Counted from the stretch's first letter, positions 1-10,355 are shown. The stretch: 64,000 nucleotides of DNA from Myotis daubentonii (GCF_963259705.1 NC_081853.1:1488001-1552000); one strand, 5' to 3'. Translations and numbers: made by a program. The notes: generated from the letters alone by a model not told the origin.

Positions 1-561
1 CATCATAGGTGAGGCCTAGTAATGTAATGAGCACGTAGGAATGGCTGGGGGGGTCCACGTCCTTCACTTCAATGCCAAAGACCATCTCCATGCACTCACA
101 GGCTGTCTTGAAGATCACAGGGAAGTGATCCTTGTGCTCTCTGATGACACTCTCTAGCATTTCTGCCTTTGTGATGGGCTCCTTTGTAGCATACTTGATA
201 ATCAGGTACCGCACCAAGTCATACATCTTATTTTTTAGCACTTCAGTGAACAAGGACTCAGGATTTGGTGGAGTCTGCAAGGTACATGGATCCTCTTCTT
301 GGTGGCTTGATAGAGTGACTGTTGGCAGTGGAGGAGGAGTAGATTATCTGTAAACTCTGAAAAAGACTAAGTATCCCAGTGGCAGGCAAATCCTCGAGTG
401 CCAGGGGTCAAAGGAGAGAGAGAGGAGAATGAGGTGTTGGTACTGGTGGCTTCTTCCTCTTCAGCGATGGGAACCTGTAAACCTACCAGGCCCTGTGCCT
501 CTCTTGGGGCCTGAAGGTCTTCCTTAAGGTTGCAGCTCTCATTATTCCAACTGTGAGGCAT
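1..561 (-). pseudogene. MAGE-family (melanoma antigen) gene fragment, frameshifted, runs off the left edge
   Basis: Read on the minus strand, an ATG at 561 opens a MAGE N-terminal-like segment (M-P-H-S-W..., then an A-Q-G-L-V-G core and a run of glutamates, as in MAGE-A/B proteins). This frame stops at about 367. The expected continuation (L-E-D-L-P-A-T-G...) is in a second frame from about 400, and a third frame from about 303 to 1 encodes the start of the MAGE homology domain, with recognisable Y-L-I-I-K-Y, K-A-E-M-L, F-P-V-I-F and F-G-I-E-V motifs. At least two frameshifts separate these parts, so no intact protein can be made from this strand as given. MAGE proteins bind RING E3 ubiquitin ligases through the homology domain. 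Only its first half is inside the window. MAGE coding sequence normally lies in one exon, so introns do not tell a broken gene from a retrocopy. Assembly indels are an alternative cause of the breaks. Confidence 0.8.
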
Positions 562-945
562 GACTTGTGTTGGGGACAGCTGGCCAAGTGGGACCCACAG
601 ACCGTAACGCTTGGCAGCACCGGGGACTCTGTCCTCTGTTGATCTGACGTTACAGCTCTGCCACTGAGCTCCACTTCCTTCAGGCTCCGTGATGACTGGC
701 AGAGTCTGGGACTCCTCACCTCGCTGACCTGATTCTGGTTATCTCCCTGAAGCCTTATCTCCCTGGGACTCCAAAAGTCAAAGTCGGAAAGCAGTACCTC
801 CAAGGATCCCCAGACTGAAAGCAGGCTCAGAACAGGATAGGGCTCATTCTGTTCTGTTCTCGCTTGCCGGGAGCCGGTCCATCCTTGCTGTTTCAAGGGA
901 CCTGGCATATATGGCATACTGTTCTTAATATGTTTGCTCACCTTC
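562..945 (-). other. Probable upstream or 5' UTR sequence of the MAGE fragment
   Basis: The sequence continues upstream of the MAGE start without a visible repeat boundary. Its minus strand has stretches around 690-730 that resemble the leader exons of MAGE genes (AGTCCCAGACTCTGCC-type sequence). No splice site or promoter can be fixed by eye. No other gene is seen here. Confidence 0.4.
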
Positions 946-949
946 TTGG

Positions 950-1645
950 CGCTGTGTTTTAACCAAGGTCACCTCTCCGAGAAAGGTTGTTTCCCCAGGT
1001 AGGAATTTTTCCCTGAAGTCAGGGAGGGGATGAAACTCCTTAACTAAGTGCCAGGTGGGTAGTTAATCACTACAAACAATCATGCTACATAATCTTTACT
1101 CCCTGGAATGGAGATAAGAAACGCCCTAACCTTTGGAATAGAAATTGACAGGATTAAAATCAACTGGTATAAATACAGATGTAACAAGACAGCAAGACAC
1201 AGAACTTATAAGACAGAACTTCAGACACAGGGCTTGGAAGACAGGACCAAGAGAGACAGAGCCTAGGCACAGAACCTACACAGAACGTTCTCTAGGGACA
1301 GAAGAACTTCGCTGGCGAGAGCATGCCGGAGGATCCTGGACAGGGACTGGCCTCGGAGCCTGGAGGCGGAGCCTGGCGAGAGAGCATGGCAGGGGATCCT
1401 GGACTGAACCTGACTGCGGAGATTGGCAGGAGAGCCTGACTAGAACCTGGTGACTGGACCTGCCTGGAGAACCTGGACAGAACCTGGCTGGAGATCCTAA
1501 GCAGAACCTCTCTGGAGATCCAGACCAGAACTTGGCTGGAGATCCTGGCTAGGCTGCTGATCAACTGAATGCTGTCTCCGTGTCATTCTTTCTTCGCCGA
1601 CTCCGTCTACACCTTTGGGAACCCCTGGACCTGCTGGGGTTGGAC
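950..1645 (+). mobile_element. Candidate solo LTR of an endogenous retrovirus
   Basis: The segment starts near a TGT and has a U3-like part with a TATA-like box (TATAAATA, about 1168-1175). A purine-rich repeated transcribed part follows, then a pyrimidine-rich U5-like stretch at about 1570-1620. No retroviral gene is seen next to it. I cannot fix both ends or a target duplication, so the family (class II-like is my guess) and the boundaries are uncertain. Confidence 0.4.
1300..1560 (+). repeat. Degenerate 24-28 bp tandem repeat inside the LTR-like element
   Basis: Imperfect copies of a unit based on CCTGG(A/C)(G/C)A(G)AACCTGG and GGAGATCCTGG recur about ten times. The purine-rich strand bias keeps frames open on both strands for about 90-100 codons, which explains the apparent ORFs here. 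Confidence 0.6.
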
Positions 1646-2061
1646 CCTGGCACTCGCTTGTAAATTTTTTTATTTTTGGATATCTGTAGTCTGAGCAAAT
1701 TTTTTAGACATATTATGTAGTGGGTACCAAGCCTTATGGTGGCCCCCTAGATGAGCCAGTGAGTTAATTACAGTTGAGTTGGGACTTCCTTATGGGGCTC
1801 CTGCATTTTGGACACCTCCACAAAGATTCTTAGTCACCTAAGAACACCCCAGAATGGGACTGGAGGGAGGATGTGCCCCTTTATCATCGGCGCAGAATGA
1901 ATTCAGCTCATTTATATGCATAGGTTTTTTCTTAGACTCTCAGAAAGCAATTCCATTTGAAAAGCCAAAATCAAAACCAGCCACCCATTTTTTTCCTCCA
2001 GTCCCACCTTAACCTGGGTTCTGTCAAACGTGGTTCCACCTCGAGGATTTTAAAACAGCTC
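1646..2061. other. No recognisable gene; old flanking sequence
   Basis: This is AT-rich unique-looking sequence between the LTR-like element and LINE copy A. It continues at 4034 across the LINE insertion. I see no coding signal or clear repeat. Confidence 0.3.
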
Positions 2062-2072
2062 AAAGTCAGACC

Positions 2073-4022
2073 GATGGGGAGAACCAAGATGGCGGCATAG
2101 GTTAACGCCGGAGTTTGCTGCTTTGAACAACTACTTCAAAAGTGAAACCAAAAAACGGAAGGGACATCACCCAGAACCACAGGAACGCTGGCTGAGTGGA
2201 AGTCCTACAACTAGGAGGAAAGAGAAACGCATACGGACACTCAGAGGAGGCGCAGTGCTGAAGTCAAATTCTGAGGTGCGGAGTGTGCGGAGCGGGCTGG
2301 CGGCGGAGGGCGCGGTTATTGTTTTCAATCGGGAGGGAGTCGCAGACTCTGAGCACCAGATCCGGGCGAGTCTTTAGGGACCCAGACTCAAACAGGAGAA
2401 GCGGGACTGTCTGGCTTCGGTCAGAGCGAGTGCAGCTTTCTCTCCCAGCTTTGCAGCGGGTGCTGGGACTCAGAGAGGCAGAGCCCCTCGGGACAGGACT
2501 GAGAGCCGCCATAACTGCTCTCTCCGGCCCACCCTGTTGATCCTGTGCGACCCGCCCCGCCCAAGCCCTGCACAGAGGCATTTGCCGGATAGCCTCAGGC
2601 AAAGGCTAGATTAGCACCTCCCTAGAGGACAGAAGTTCTCTCACTGCTGACACAGCTGATTCTCATAGCCACTTGGCCTGGAGGTCAAACCCTCCCTGGA
2701 ATTAGCTACAACAATCAAGATTTATCTATAAGACTGCGAACAAAGACCACTAGGGGGTGCACCAAGGAAGCATAACAAAATGCGGAGACAAAGAAACAGG
2801 ACAAAATTGTCAATGGAAGAAATAGAGTTCAGAACCACACTTTTAAGGTCTCTCAAGAACTGTTTAGAAGCTGCCGATAAACTTAATGAGATCTACACGA
2901 AAACTAATAAGACCCTCGATCTTATATTGGGGAACCAACTAGAAATTAAGCACACACAGACTGAAATAACGAATATTATACAGACGCCCGACAGCAGACC
3001 AGAGGAGCGCAAGAATCAAGTCGATGATTTGAAATGCGAGGAAGCAAAAAACATCCAACCGGAAAAGCAAAATGAAAAAAGAATCCAAAAATGCGAGGAT
3101 AGTGTAAGAAGCCTCTGGGACAGCTTCAAGCGTACCAACATCCGAATTATAGGGGTGCCAGAAGATGAGAGAGAGCAAGATATTGAAAACCTATTCAAAG
3201 AAATAATGACAGAAAACTTCCCCCACCTGGTGAAAGAAATGGACTTACAGGTCCAAGAAGCTCGGAGAACCCCAAACAAAAGGAATCCAAAGAGGACCAC
3301 ACCAAGACACATCATAATTAAAATGCCAAGAGCAAAAGATAAAGAGAGAATCTTAAAAACAGCAAGAGAAAGAAACTCAGTTACCTACAAGGGAATACCC
3401 ATACGACTGTCAGCTGATTTCTCAACAGAAACTTTGCAGGCCAGAAGGGAGTGGCAAGAAATATTCAAAGTGATGAATACCAAGAACCTACAACCAAGAT
3501 TACTTTATCCAGCAAAGCTGTCATTCAGAATTGAAGGTCAGATAAAGAGCTTCACAGATAAGGAAAAGCTAAAGGAGTTCATCACCACCAAACCAGGATT
3601 ATATGAAATGCTGAAAGGTATCCTTTAAGAAGAGGAAGAGGAAGAAAAAGGTAAAGATACAAATTATGAACAACAAATATGCATCTATCAACAAGTGAAT
3701 CTAAGAATCAAGTGAATAAATAATCTGATGAACAGAATGAACTGTTGATTATAATAGAATCAGGGACATAGAAAGGGAATGGACTGACTATTCTTGGGGG
3801 GGAAAGGGGTGTGGGAGATGTGGGAAGAGACTGGACAAAAATCGTGCACCTATGGATGAGGACAATGGGTGGGGAGTGAGGGCGGAGGGTGGGGCGGGAA
3901 CTGGGAGGAGGGGAGTTATGGGGGAAAAAAAAAAAAGGAACAAATGTAATAATCTGAACAATAAAGATTTAATTAAAAAAAAAAAATAAAAAAAAAAGAA
4001 AAAAAAAAGAAAAAAAAAAAAT
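2073..4022 (+). mobile_element. HAL1-like LINE (ORF1-only L1 relative), copy A, apparently full length
   Basis: The copy is flanked by an exact 11-bp target duplication, AAAGTCAGACC, at 2062-2072 and 4023-4033. It starts with an L1-type leader (GAACCAAGATGGCGGCATAG, 2081-2100) and has a 5' UTR of about 700 bp. One intact ORF1 (2780-3628) follows, then a 3' UTR with a G-rich purine tract (about 3860-3920) and an AATAAAG signal at about 3960 before the A-rich tail. No ORF2 sequence lies between the ORF1 stop and the 3' UTR. This is the half-L1 architecture: mobilisation must depend on reverse transcriptase from another L1. An intact ORF and exact TSD indicate a recent insertion. Confidence 0.9.
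2780..3628 (+). CDS. L1 ORF1-type RNA-binding protein of HAL1-like copy A, 282 aa, intact
   Basis: L1 ORF1 proteins are trimeric nucleic-acid chaperones that coat the element's own RNA in cytoplasmic particles. The first ATG after the 5' UTR opens a single uninterrupted 282-codon frame. About residues 10-115 are rich in K, E, N and L and look like a coiled coil. The RRM-like domain runs from about 118 to 195, with N-I-R-I-I-G-V-P-E (120-128) as the RNP2-like strand and R-H-I-I-I-K-M (176-182) as the second. The C-terminal domain follows, with L-Y-P-A-K-L-S-F (242-249). It is shorter than the roughly 340 aa of human ORF1p, mainly at the N-terminus. It differs from copy B at six residues (60, 82, 140, 199, 200, 232). 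Being retrotransposon-encoded, it is probably not a host gene, and expression is unknown. Confidence 0.9.
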   Translation: MRRQRNRTKLSMEEIEFRTTLLRSLKNCLEAADKLNEIYTKTNKTLDLILGNQLEIKHTQTEITNIIQTPDSRPEERKNQVDDLKCEEAKNIQPEKQNEKRIQKCEDSVRSLWDSFKRTNIRIIGVPEDEREQDIENLFKEIMTENFPHLVKEMDLQVQEARRTPNKRNPKRTTPRHIIIKMPRAKDKERILKTARERNSVTYKGIPIRLSADFSTETLQARREWQEIFKVMNTKNLQPRLLYPAKLSFRIEGQIKSFTDKEKLKEFITTKPGLYEMLKGIL

Positions 4023-4189
4023 AAAGTCAGACCTTCTACCAAAGCAAGGGAAGGTCCTGGGTCCAGGAGACAACTCTCCCAAGTTCACCAGTGGGCCCCT
4101 TGCTGGATCCTAGCACCGAGTCCAAAGGATGGTCCTGGGTGAGCTGCTTTGGAATCCTGCCGTGAGTACACCAAGTAATGTTAACGGGG

Positions 4190-4930
4190 GAAAAAGCATT
4201 GAAACCTGTAAAGAATTTTTGTGAGTTTATTTGAGACAAACTGTCGACAATTGCCGGGAAGTAATATCTCAATGGATTGGGATAGTGCTCCAGAGAATGG
4301 CGGGTTACATCTATTTTTATTAATTGCAATCAAAGGAGGGACGTAGGGGGGGCCACATGAAATCCATTGGTGATAGATTATCCTGGGATTGGATAAAAAG
4401 TAAAATGATAGCCAAAACCGGTTTGGCTCAGTGGATGGAGCATCGGCCTGCGGACTGAGGGGGTCCCAGGTTCGATTCCGGTCAGGGGCATGTGCCTGGG
4501 TTTCAGGCACATCTCCAGTGGGAGATGTGCAGGAGGCAGCTGATCGGTGTTTCTCTCTCATCGATGTTTCTAACTCTCTATCTCTCTCCCTTCCTCTCTG
4601 TAAAAAATCAATAAAATATATTAAAAAAAAAAAGTAAAATGATAGACACATATGTAGGTGGGTGCAGGAACAATTAACATGATAACAATGAAGGAATTTG
4701 TGGTATCTGTCCTGGCACCTAGGCACATTAGGTTGTGCCCCAAGGGGTCCGGAAAAAGAGAAGTTACAAGTTACCCAGACATTTCAAGGGTATGTTATCT
4801 TAGATGCAAAAAGAGAGAAGCTCACTTAAGGTAAAGGTTGACCTTGTCAGTGAGGATACCGGCTTAGGAGGTGACTACCCACCATCACTGCTTTCATTAA
4901 AGTTTAATTTCAGACCATCCTTTGTGGTGA
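4190..4930. mobile_element. Candidate old LTR fragment split by a Ves SINE
   Basis: Sequence on both sides of the SINE (4190-4395 and 4646-4930) reads like one older element. It includes a GAGTTTATTTGAGACAAACTG-like motif near 4220 that resembles mammalian ERV LTRs, and an ATTAAA at about 4897. I cannot name the family or prove ends. Confidence 0.3.
4412..4633 (+). mobile_element. Ves SINE (tRNA-derived)
   Basis: The 5' part keeps tRNA promoter boxes: A-box-like GGCTCAGTGG near 4426 and B-box GGTTCGATTCC near 4470. A (C/T)CTCTCT-rich body and an AATAAAATAT A-tail follow. An exact 12-bp duplication GTAAAATGATAG flanks it at 4400-4411 and 4634-4645. It is a typical young member of the vesper-bat family. 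Confidence 0.95.
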
Positions 4931-5639
4931 CTTTAGGTCTCTGAGTTTGCAAGACCGCCATGCAGGCCTCCCCTGAGCTGGTCAGGTTCGAATGTGGCCC
5001 CTTTCTTCCACAGCTAAGCACAGTGTGTCTCCCTTGGTACCCGGCCTATTGTCACGTGATTCTCAGTGTCCTCCACTGTGACCTTGGACATAGAGCAACT
5101 TGCCTGGACCACTGGGAGGCTGGCACCTGCGAGCAGGTGCGGTGGGCGTGGCCTCCGCCCACAGCCCCCCAGTGGATGACAGACATAAACGTCTGGGTGG
5201 TTTGCAGGGCAGCAGAAGCCGTATGTAGGCAAAAGGAGAGAAAGGTGTACCTGACCACCTGGTGGCGCTCATGGCTGAAGGAATGAAGGGCTGTGACACG
5301 GAAACATGCCTGAGCTTGAATCACCCCAAGGTGATTGCAAGGAAACGGGACACGTGTCCACCAGCCCTGAACTGTGGCCTGAGGGCATGCTGGGACCCGC
5401 CTGCAGGGAGGGGGGCGGGGAGGGCAGTGAGGGGAGGCCAGGCAGGCAGGACCAGGGCCTGCGCCACTGTCACTGAGCCCGGCCACCCTGTCCGTATGCA
5501 GCTGCAGCTCACGGGCGGGCGAGAGCGCTGCCCATGCGCACAGCTACTGTCTCAGGGCGGGGTGCTGTGCGGGCGGCCGAGGCTGCCGGGAGGGTGTCTC
5601 CCCTGCTGTAAAGACAGGTTGGGGCTACCCTCCCCGCTC
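4931..5639. other. No recognisable gene; GC content rises from about 5370
   Basis: Unassigned sequence. From about 5370 to 5600 CpG becomes frequent, with runs such as GGGGCGGGG, but no exon or promoter could be fixed. Confidence 0.3.
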
Positions 5640-5775
5640 TGTGACCTTCAGCATCTCATTAAACTTCCTTGGGCCTCAATTTCTTCATCTGTAGAATGGG
5701 GGCGATGCTTTCATCTCTCCAGATGCTTGGGGGAGAGAATGAGAGATACCTGTCTAGGTCTCCTAGCACAGCACC
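5640..5775 (+). repeat. MIR SINE fragment
   Basis: It contains the characteristic MIR stretch (GGGCCTCAATTTCTTCATCTGTAGAATGGG type, about 5671-5702), which matches the MIR core region. It is old and diverged. Confidence 0.65.
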
Positions 5776-5819
5776 CAGCCCACGGGGCCCAGTTCTTGCC
5801 GTTTTCTTTGTCCGAGTAG

Positions 5820-7440
5820 ACCAGCCGCACTGAGGCCGGGCGGGGCCTGTTGGTTCTGTGTCTGAGTCTCCCGACAGCGGCCCTGAGGGCTGGCCGGACC
5901 GGAGGAGGCGACAGCCCCCCCCCCCCCCCCAACCGCCTCAGGAGCGCCGGGGAGCAGCAGGGGACCTGCTGGGGGAGGGGGGCTGTGTGCTCCCCACCAG
6001 GCGGCCCTGCCTGTCGACTGCCCCGGGGCAGGTGTGGAGACGTGTGCAGGATGGGGCTCCTCCAGGCCGGCTGCGCACTCCCGGCCAGACCCACTGGCTG
6101 CGGGAGGCGCTTGCGCTCAGCGGGTGGCGTCCTCCCGGCCTGACCTGGGCTCCTCCCAGTGACCCCGGCTCCGCCCCCGACTGCACCCGGAGGGGCCGGT
6201 CTGCCGGTCCCAGACCCCTGTGTTCTCTGGTTCTGTTTATTGGGGTGGCCAGTGAACGCCCTGGGCATCACCCCAGCGAAGCTGAGTTCTTATTTCTGCT
6301 GAACCCCAAGAACTCTCAGCTAAAGGTTGAATCAAATCAGAAGCCCCAGATGCAGAGTTGGGGTGCAGGCCCAGCTCCCGGCTGCTGCTCCGAAGAGACA
6401 CACCCCGAGGGTCGGCTGGACACCCACCCGGGATGGGCACCCGCTCCGGATGGGCACCCGCCCGGGATGGGCACCCGCCCGGGATGGGCACCCGCTCCGG
6501 ATGGGCACCCGGATGGGGTGTGAGCTCCCGCGCCTGGAGCCGCAGCGCCGGCCGCCATGCGGGGTGAGAGGCGGCGCCTGGGCTGTGCCGGCGAGGACCG
6601 CGCTCGGTTTGGATTCTGCGCCAAAGCTCCCAGCAGAGTGACACGGGCCCGCGGGGACGTGGCCACCGCCCGGGAGCCGGCGGAGGCCCCACGCGGAGTC
6701 GGCTCCGGGCGCAGAGCCCTCCCTGTCCCCGTCCCTGTCCCCGGGCCCGAGAGCCAGGCCCCCGGCTGTGGGCACGTGGCCCCTGCAGGCGGCCGCCCGG
6801 AGGACGGGCCGGTGAGACGTCGGCGGAGGCCAGAGCGAGGCGCGGTCACGCGCGGCCTCCTGTTCGCTCCGAGGAAGGGGTCGTCGGGGAGACACTCTCC
6901 GGGGCGGCAGAGCCCAGGGCCGGAGCCCCGAGGCCGCAGGTGCGGGTCTCCCTGCGGGGGAGCAGGTCGGGAGAAAGCGTCCCCGGCCCTGCCGGGCGCC
7001 GGCGCCGGTGCGGGAGAGCCGGGTGCCCTGGGGGCTCCTCCGCAGCCGCCGAGCCGGCTTCTCGGGCCCCGGGCGTGAAATGCGCGGAGATTCCCGCGGC
7101 GCAGCAGCCCCTCCGCTCGGCCCGGGGCCCAGGGCCGTCCCGGGGGAGCCGGCGCTCGGGCGCTGCCGCGGGGAGGCGGGCGGCGGGTGGGAACGCGTGA
7201 CCCAGCAACACGGGCGAGGGTGCCCGCACCTGCCGCGGCCTCGGGGGCTGTCACCGGCCGGCACGGGAGCTTCCGGGCCGTGGCGGCCAGGCCTCGCCCA
7301 GACCGAGCACCGCGAGAGGAGGGCCGGCGCCTCGTGGGGAGCCCAGCGCAGCCGCCACCTCCTCCGCTCTGCGCTCCGCCCCTGCCCTGGGCTCGGCCCG
7401 CCCTCCTCTCGGGGCTGACATTCCTGCCAAGGCACAGCCA
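5820..7440. promoter_or_regulatory. CpG island, possible promoter and first exon of an unidentified gene
   Basis: The whole stretch is strongly GC-rich with dense CpG, unlike its AT-richer surroundings. Several overlapping open frames on both strands (up to about 490 codons) exist because stop codons are rare in such sequence. None shows a recognisable domain. At 6557 an ATG in a strong Kozak context (GCCGCCATGC) is followed at once by a donor-like GGGGTGAG, so a short first coding exon is possible. Low-complexity repeats occupy both ends of the island. A host promoter is likely but not identified. Confidence 0.5.
6418..6520 (+). repeat. 16-19 bp minisatellite (GGATGGGCACCCGC-type), about five units
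   Basis: Units of GGATGGGCACCCG followed by CTCC or CCCG repeat in tandem inside the CpG island. Unit variants alternate between the two endings. Confidence 0.85.
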
Positions 7441-7665
7441 CAGCGAGGGGCCAGCACCGCGGTGAGGGGGGCACAGGCACAGCGAGGGGCCGGCACCGCG
7501 GTGAGGGGGCACAGGCACAGCGCTGGGGGGGGGGGGGGCACAGGCACAGCGAGGGGCCAGCACCGCGCTGGGGGGGCACAGGCACAGCGAGGGGCCAGCA
7601 CCGCGGTGAGGGGGGCACAGGCACAGCGAGGGGCCAGCACCGCGCTGGGGGGGCAGGGAGGCTCT
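7435..7665 (+). repeat. 33-45 bp minisatellite based on GGGGCACAGGCACAGCGAGGGGCC, about six units
   Basis: Units combine GGCACAGGCACAGCGAGGGGCCAGC with ACCGCG(G/C)TGAGGGG or CTGGGGGG spacers of variable G-tract length. Stop-free frames on both strands are a by-product of the repeat. Confidence 0.85.
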
Positions 7666-8540
7666 GAGGGCTGCCAGGCAAGGAGCACCCCCGGGAAAGG
7701 CTGAGCTGCAGCTGTGAGGGGCCGGAGTGGGGAGGGAGGCTGTCACCAGCTCTGACCGGAGGGCCGGGCCTGCGTGGGGCAGCATTCCTGTGGACTGGGC
7801 CATGCAGTCGGAGCTGTTAAGAAAAATGATCCAAAAATTTAAAAAAGGGCAAACTCGGGTCTTTCAATGTCAGAGCGGAGCGTTATTTGCCATCCCCTCC
7901 CCCCTTGAGAATGACTTCGTTTTTCCTGAGATTGAACCTTGGTTTGATTTTGATGTTCACTGATCGGGTCTGATCTCTGTGGACCAAAAGGGGCCACGGG
8001 CTCACCTGACAGGCTCAGGGGAGGCCTGCGTGGTGGTCTTGCAAACTCAGACCTACAGTCACCACGAAGGATGGTCTGAAATGAAAACTTTTCAACTAAA
8101 AGCAGTTCATGGTGGGTCGTCATGTCCTAGGCAGGCATCTTCCCTGACAAAGGTCAGTCTTTGCCGTAGCTGAGCCGGTCTGCTGTCTTTTTGCATCTAC
8201 AATCACATCTCCTTGGAAGGTCAGTCATTTCCCCTTTTCCCGACCCTCACAGCACAGGCTCCCCTCGCACCGAGTGACCGGCTGACTGGCCCTGCCTGCA
8301 CCGCGAGCGGAAGGGGGCGTCTCCTCACCTCTGTCTCCGCTCCGGATCCACCCCCAGTGGGTGTCCGTCAGCCAGGGCGTCTCTTTGATTTAATGTGTAA
8401 AACCAGGTGCCACCTGCCGCCCCCGTCCCAGCCCGTTGAGTCTGCTTCCCGGTGTCCAAGTGACGGAGTCTTTCCTCCAGGCTGAAGCTCAGGTGCCAGC
8501 TCCCGCTCTGCGGGCAGCCAGCGCTCCAGTGCGCATCCCG
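7666..8540. other. No recognisable gene
   Basis: Mixed composition. An AT-richer patch lies at 7810-8110 and GC-rich sequence lies on either side. No repeat family or exon was recognised. Confidence 0.3.
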
Positions 8541-8544
8541 CAGC

Positions 8545-8965
8545 CCGTCCTCCAGGCCCCCCTCCTCCAGGCACCCCGCCCCTCCTCCAGGCACCCCGCC
8601 CTTCCTCCAGGCACCCCTCCTCCAGGCACCCCGCCCCTCCTCCAGGCACCCCTCCTCCAGGCACCGCGCCCCTCCTCCAGGAACCCCTCCTCCAGGCACC
8701 CCGCCCCTCCTCCAGGCACCCCTCCTCCAGGCACCCCGCCCCTCCTCCAGGCACCCCTCCTCCAGGCACCCCGCCCCTCCTCCAGGCACCCCTCCTCCAG
8801 GCACCCCGCCCCTCCTCCAGGAACCCCTCCTCCAGGCACCCCCTCCTCCAGGACCCCCCTCCTCCCCCAAGACCCCCCCCAGGCGCCTTTCCTCCTCCAG
8901 GCACTCCCTCTCCAGGCACCCCGCTCCTCCTACAGGCGCGCCCCCTCCTTCTCCAGGCGCCTCCT
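8545..8965 (+). repeat. C-rich minisatellite, 15-34 bp (CACCCC(G)CCCCTCCTCCAGG units)
   Basis: More than 20 units of a (G)CACCCC(T/G)CC...TCCTCCAGG motif in alternating short and long forms form higher-order pairs. It gives Pro/Arg-rich or Gly-rich open frames of about 180 codons on both strands, which I do not regard as genes. Confidence 0.9.
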
Positions 8966-9330
8966 CAGACAGACTTGCTGACAGCTCCCCTCAGCCATCA
9001 GGGGCGGCAGGAACGGGGCGGGGGGGGGGGCATGTGAAAGGGGGGTGTCCCCTGTGTGCCTGCCACTGGCCCGCACCCTCCTGGCGGGCGCTGTCTCCTC
9101 CCGAGACACCGCTGAAGAGCCTTTCTAACACCCAGCGCAGGCAATTGTCCACATTTTGGCTCAAATAAATTTTTCAAAAGTTCTTCGCAGGTTGGAACGT
9201 TTCTTAGGCTGCCTGCCCCCTGGGTGTCCGGGTGGCTGGTGTGCGGCGGGTGCGCAGGGACCATGTGGTCGCTGTTGGAAATCACTCTGAATTCCAGGTG
9301 GCGGCAGAGCATCAGCAGAGCAGCGCCGGC
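8966..9330. other. Short unique spacer between two minisatellites
   Basis: GC-rich to mixed sequence with a G-run at about 9019-9030. No gene was recognised. Confidence 0.3.
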
Positions 9331-9334
9331 AGGC

Positions 9335-10355
9335 CCCTGCACAGCCATGGGGGGGGGGGGGGTATGGCCTCTGCACAGCCATGGGGGGGGTATGGCCCCT
9401 GCACAGCCATGGGGGGGTATGGCCCCTGCACAGCCATGGGGGGGGGGTATGGCCCCTGCACAGCCATGGGGGGGTATGGCCCCTGCACAGCCATGGGGGG
9501 GGGGTATGGCCCCTGCACAGCCATGGGGGGGGGTATGGCCCCTGCACAGCCATGGGGGGGTATGGCCCCTGCACAGCCATGGGGGGGGGGGTATGGCCCC
9601 TGCACAGCCATGGGGGGGGGTATGGCCCCTGCACAGCCATGGGGGGGGGGGTATGGCCCCTGCACAGCCATGGGGGGGTATGGCCCCTGCACAGCCATGG
9701 GGGGGGGTATGGCCCCTGCACAGCCATGGGGGGGGGGGGTATGGCCCCTGCACAGCCATGGGGGGGGGTATGGCCCCTGCACAGCCATGGGGGGGGGGGT
9801 ATGGCCCCTGCACAGCCATGGGGGGGGGGGTATGGCCCCTGCACAGCCATGGGGGGGGGGTATGGCCCCTGCACAGCCATGGGGGGGGGGGTATGGCCCC
9901 TGCACAGCCATGAGGGGGTATGGCCCCTGCACAGCCATGGGGGGGTATGGCCCCTGCACAGCCATGGGGGGGGGTATGGCCCCTGCACAGCCATGGAGGG
10001 GTATGGCCCCTGCACAGCCATGGGGGGGTATGGCCCCTGCACAGCCATGGGGGGGTATGGCCCCTGCACAGCCATGGGGGGGGGGGTATGGCCCCTGCAC
10101 AGCCATGGGGGGGGTATGGCCCCTGCACAGCCATGGGGGGGGTATGGCCCCTGCACAGCCATGGGGGGGGGGGTATGGCCCCTGCACAGCCATGGGGGGG
10201 GGTATGGCCCCTGCACAGCCATGGGGGGGGGGGTATGGCCCCTGCACAGCCATGGGAGGGTATGGCCCCTGCACAGCCATGGGGGGGGGGGGGGGTATGG
10301 CCCCTGCACAGCCATGGGGGTTGGGGCACGGCCCCTGCACAGCCATGGGGGGGAG
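9335..10355 (+). repeat. VNTR with about 35 units of GGCCCCTGCACAGCCATG plus a G-tract
   Basis: Each unit is TATGGCCCCTGCACAGCCAT followed by a run of about 5 to 14 G. The 18-bp core is almost invariant from unit to unit, while the G-tract length varies. Unit length is therefore about 26-34 bp. Every unit carries a palindromic CCATGG when G follows. Rare variants (ATGAGGGGG at about 9912, ATGGAGGGG at about 9993, ATGGGAGGG at about 10253) could act as markers. Frames of 230-470 codons on both strands come only from the lack of stops in the unit. Confidence 0.97.

Noticed and set aside
3788..4042. 84-codon Phe-rich minus-strand frame
   Set aside because: It is the reverse of the LINE A-tail and G-rich 3' tract.
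4412..4490. tRNA gene suggested by A and B boxes
   Set aside because: The boxes belong to the tRNA-derived head of a Ves SINE. No cloverleaf ends with a mature acceptor stem, and an A-tail and TSD are present. The same applies to the other SINE heads.
5711..6271. 186-codon minus-strand frame through a MIR and CpG island
   Set aside because: It crosses a MIR fragment and a 14-C run and has no known domain.
6332..7803. Minus-strand frames of 449 and 488 codons in the CpG island
   Set aside because: They overlap each other and plus-strand frames, cross two minisatellites and show no known domain. GC-rich sequence alone explains them.
8325..8981. About 180-codon frames on both strands
   Set aside because: Minisatellite translation only (Pro/Arg or Gly-rich).
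9335..10355. CRISPR-like regularly spaced repeat
   Set aside because: Spacers are only variable G-tracts, units are directly tandem and the genome is mammalian, so it is a VNTR.
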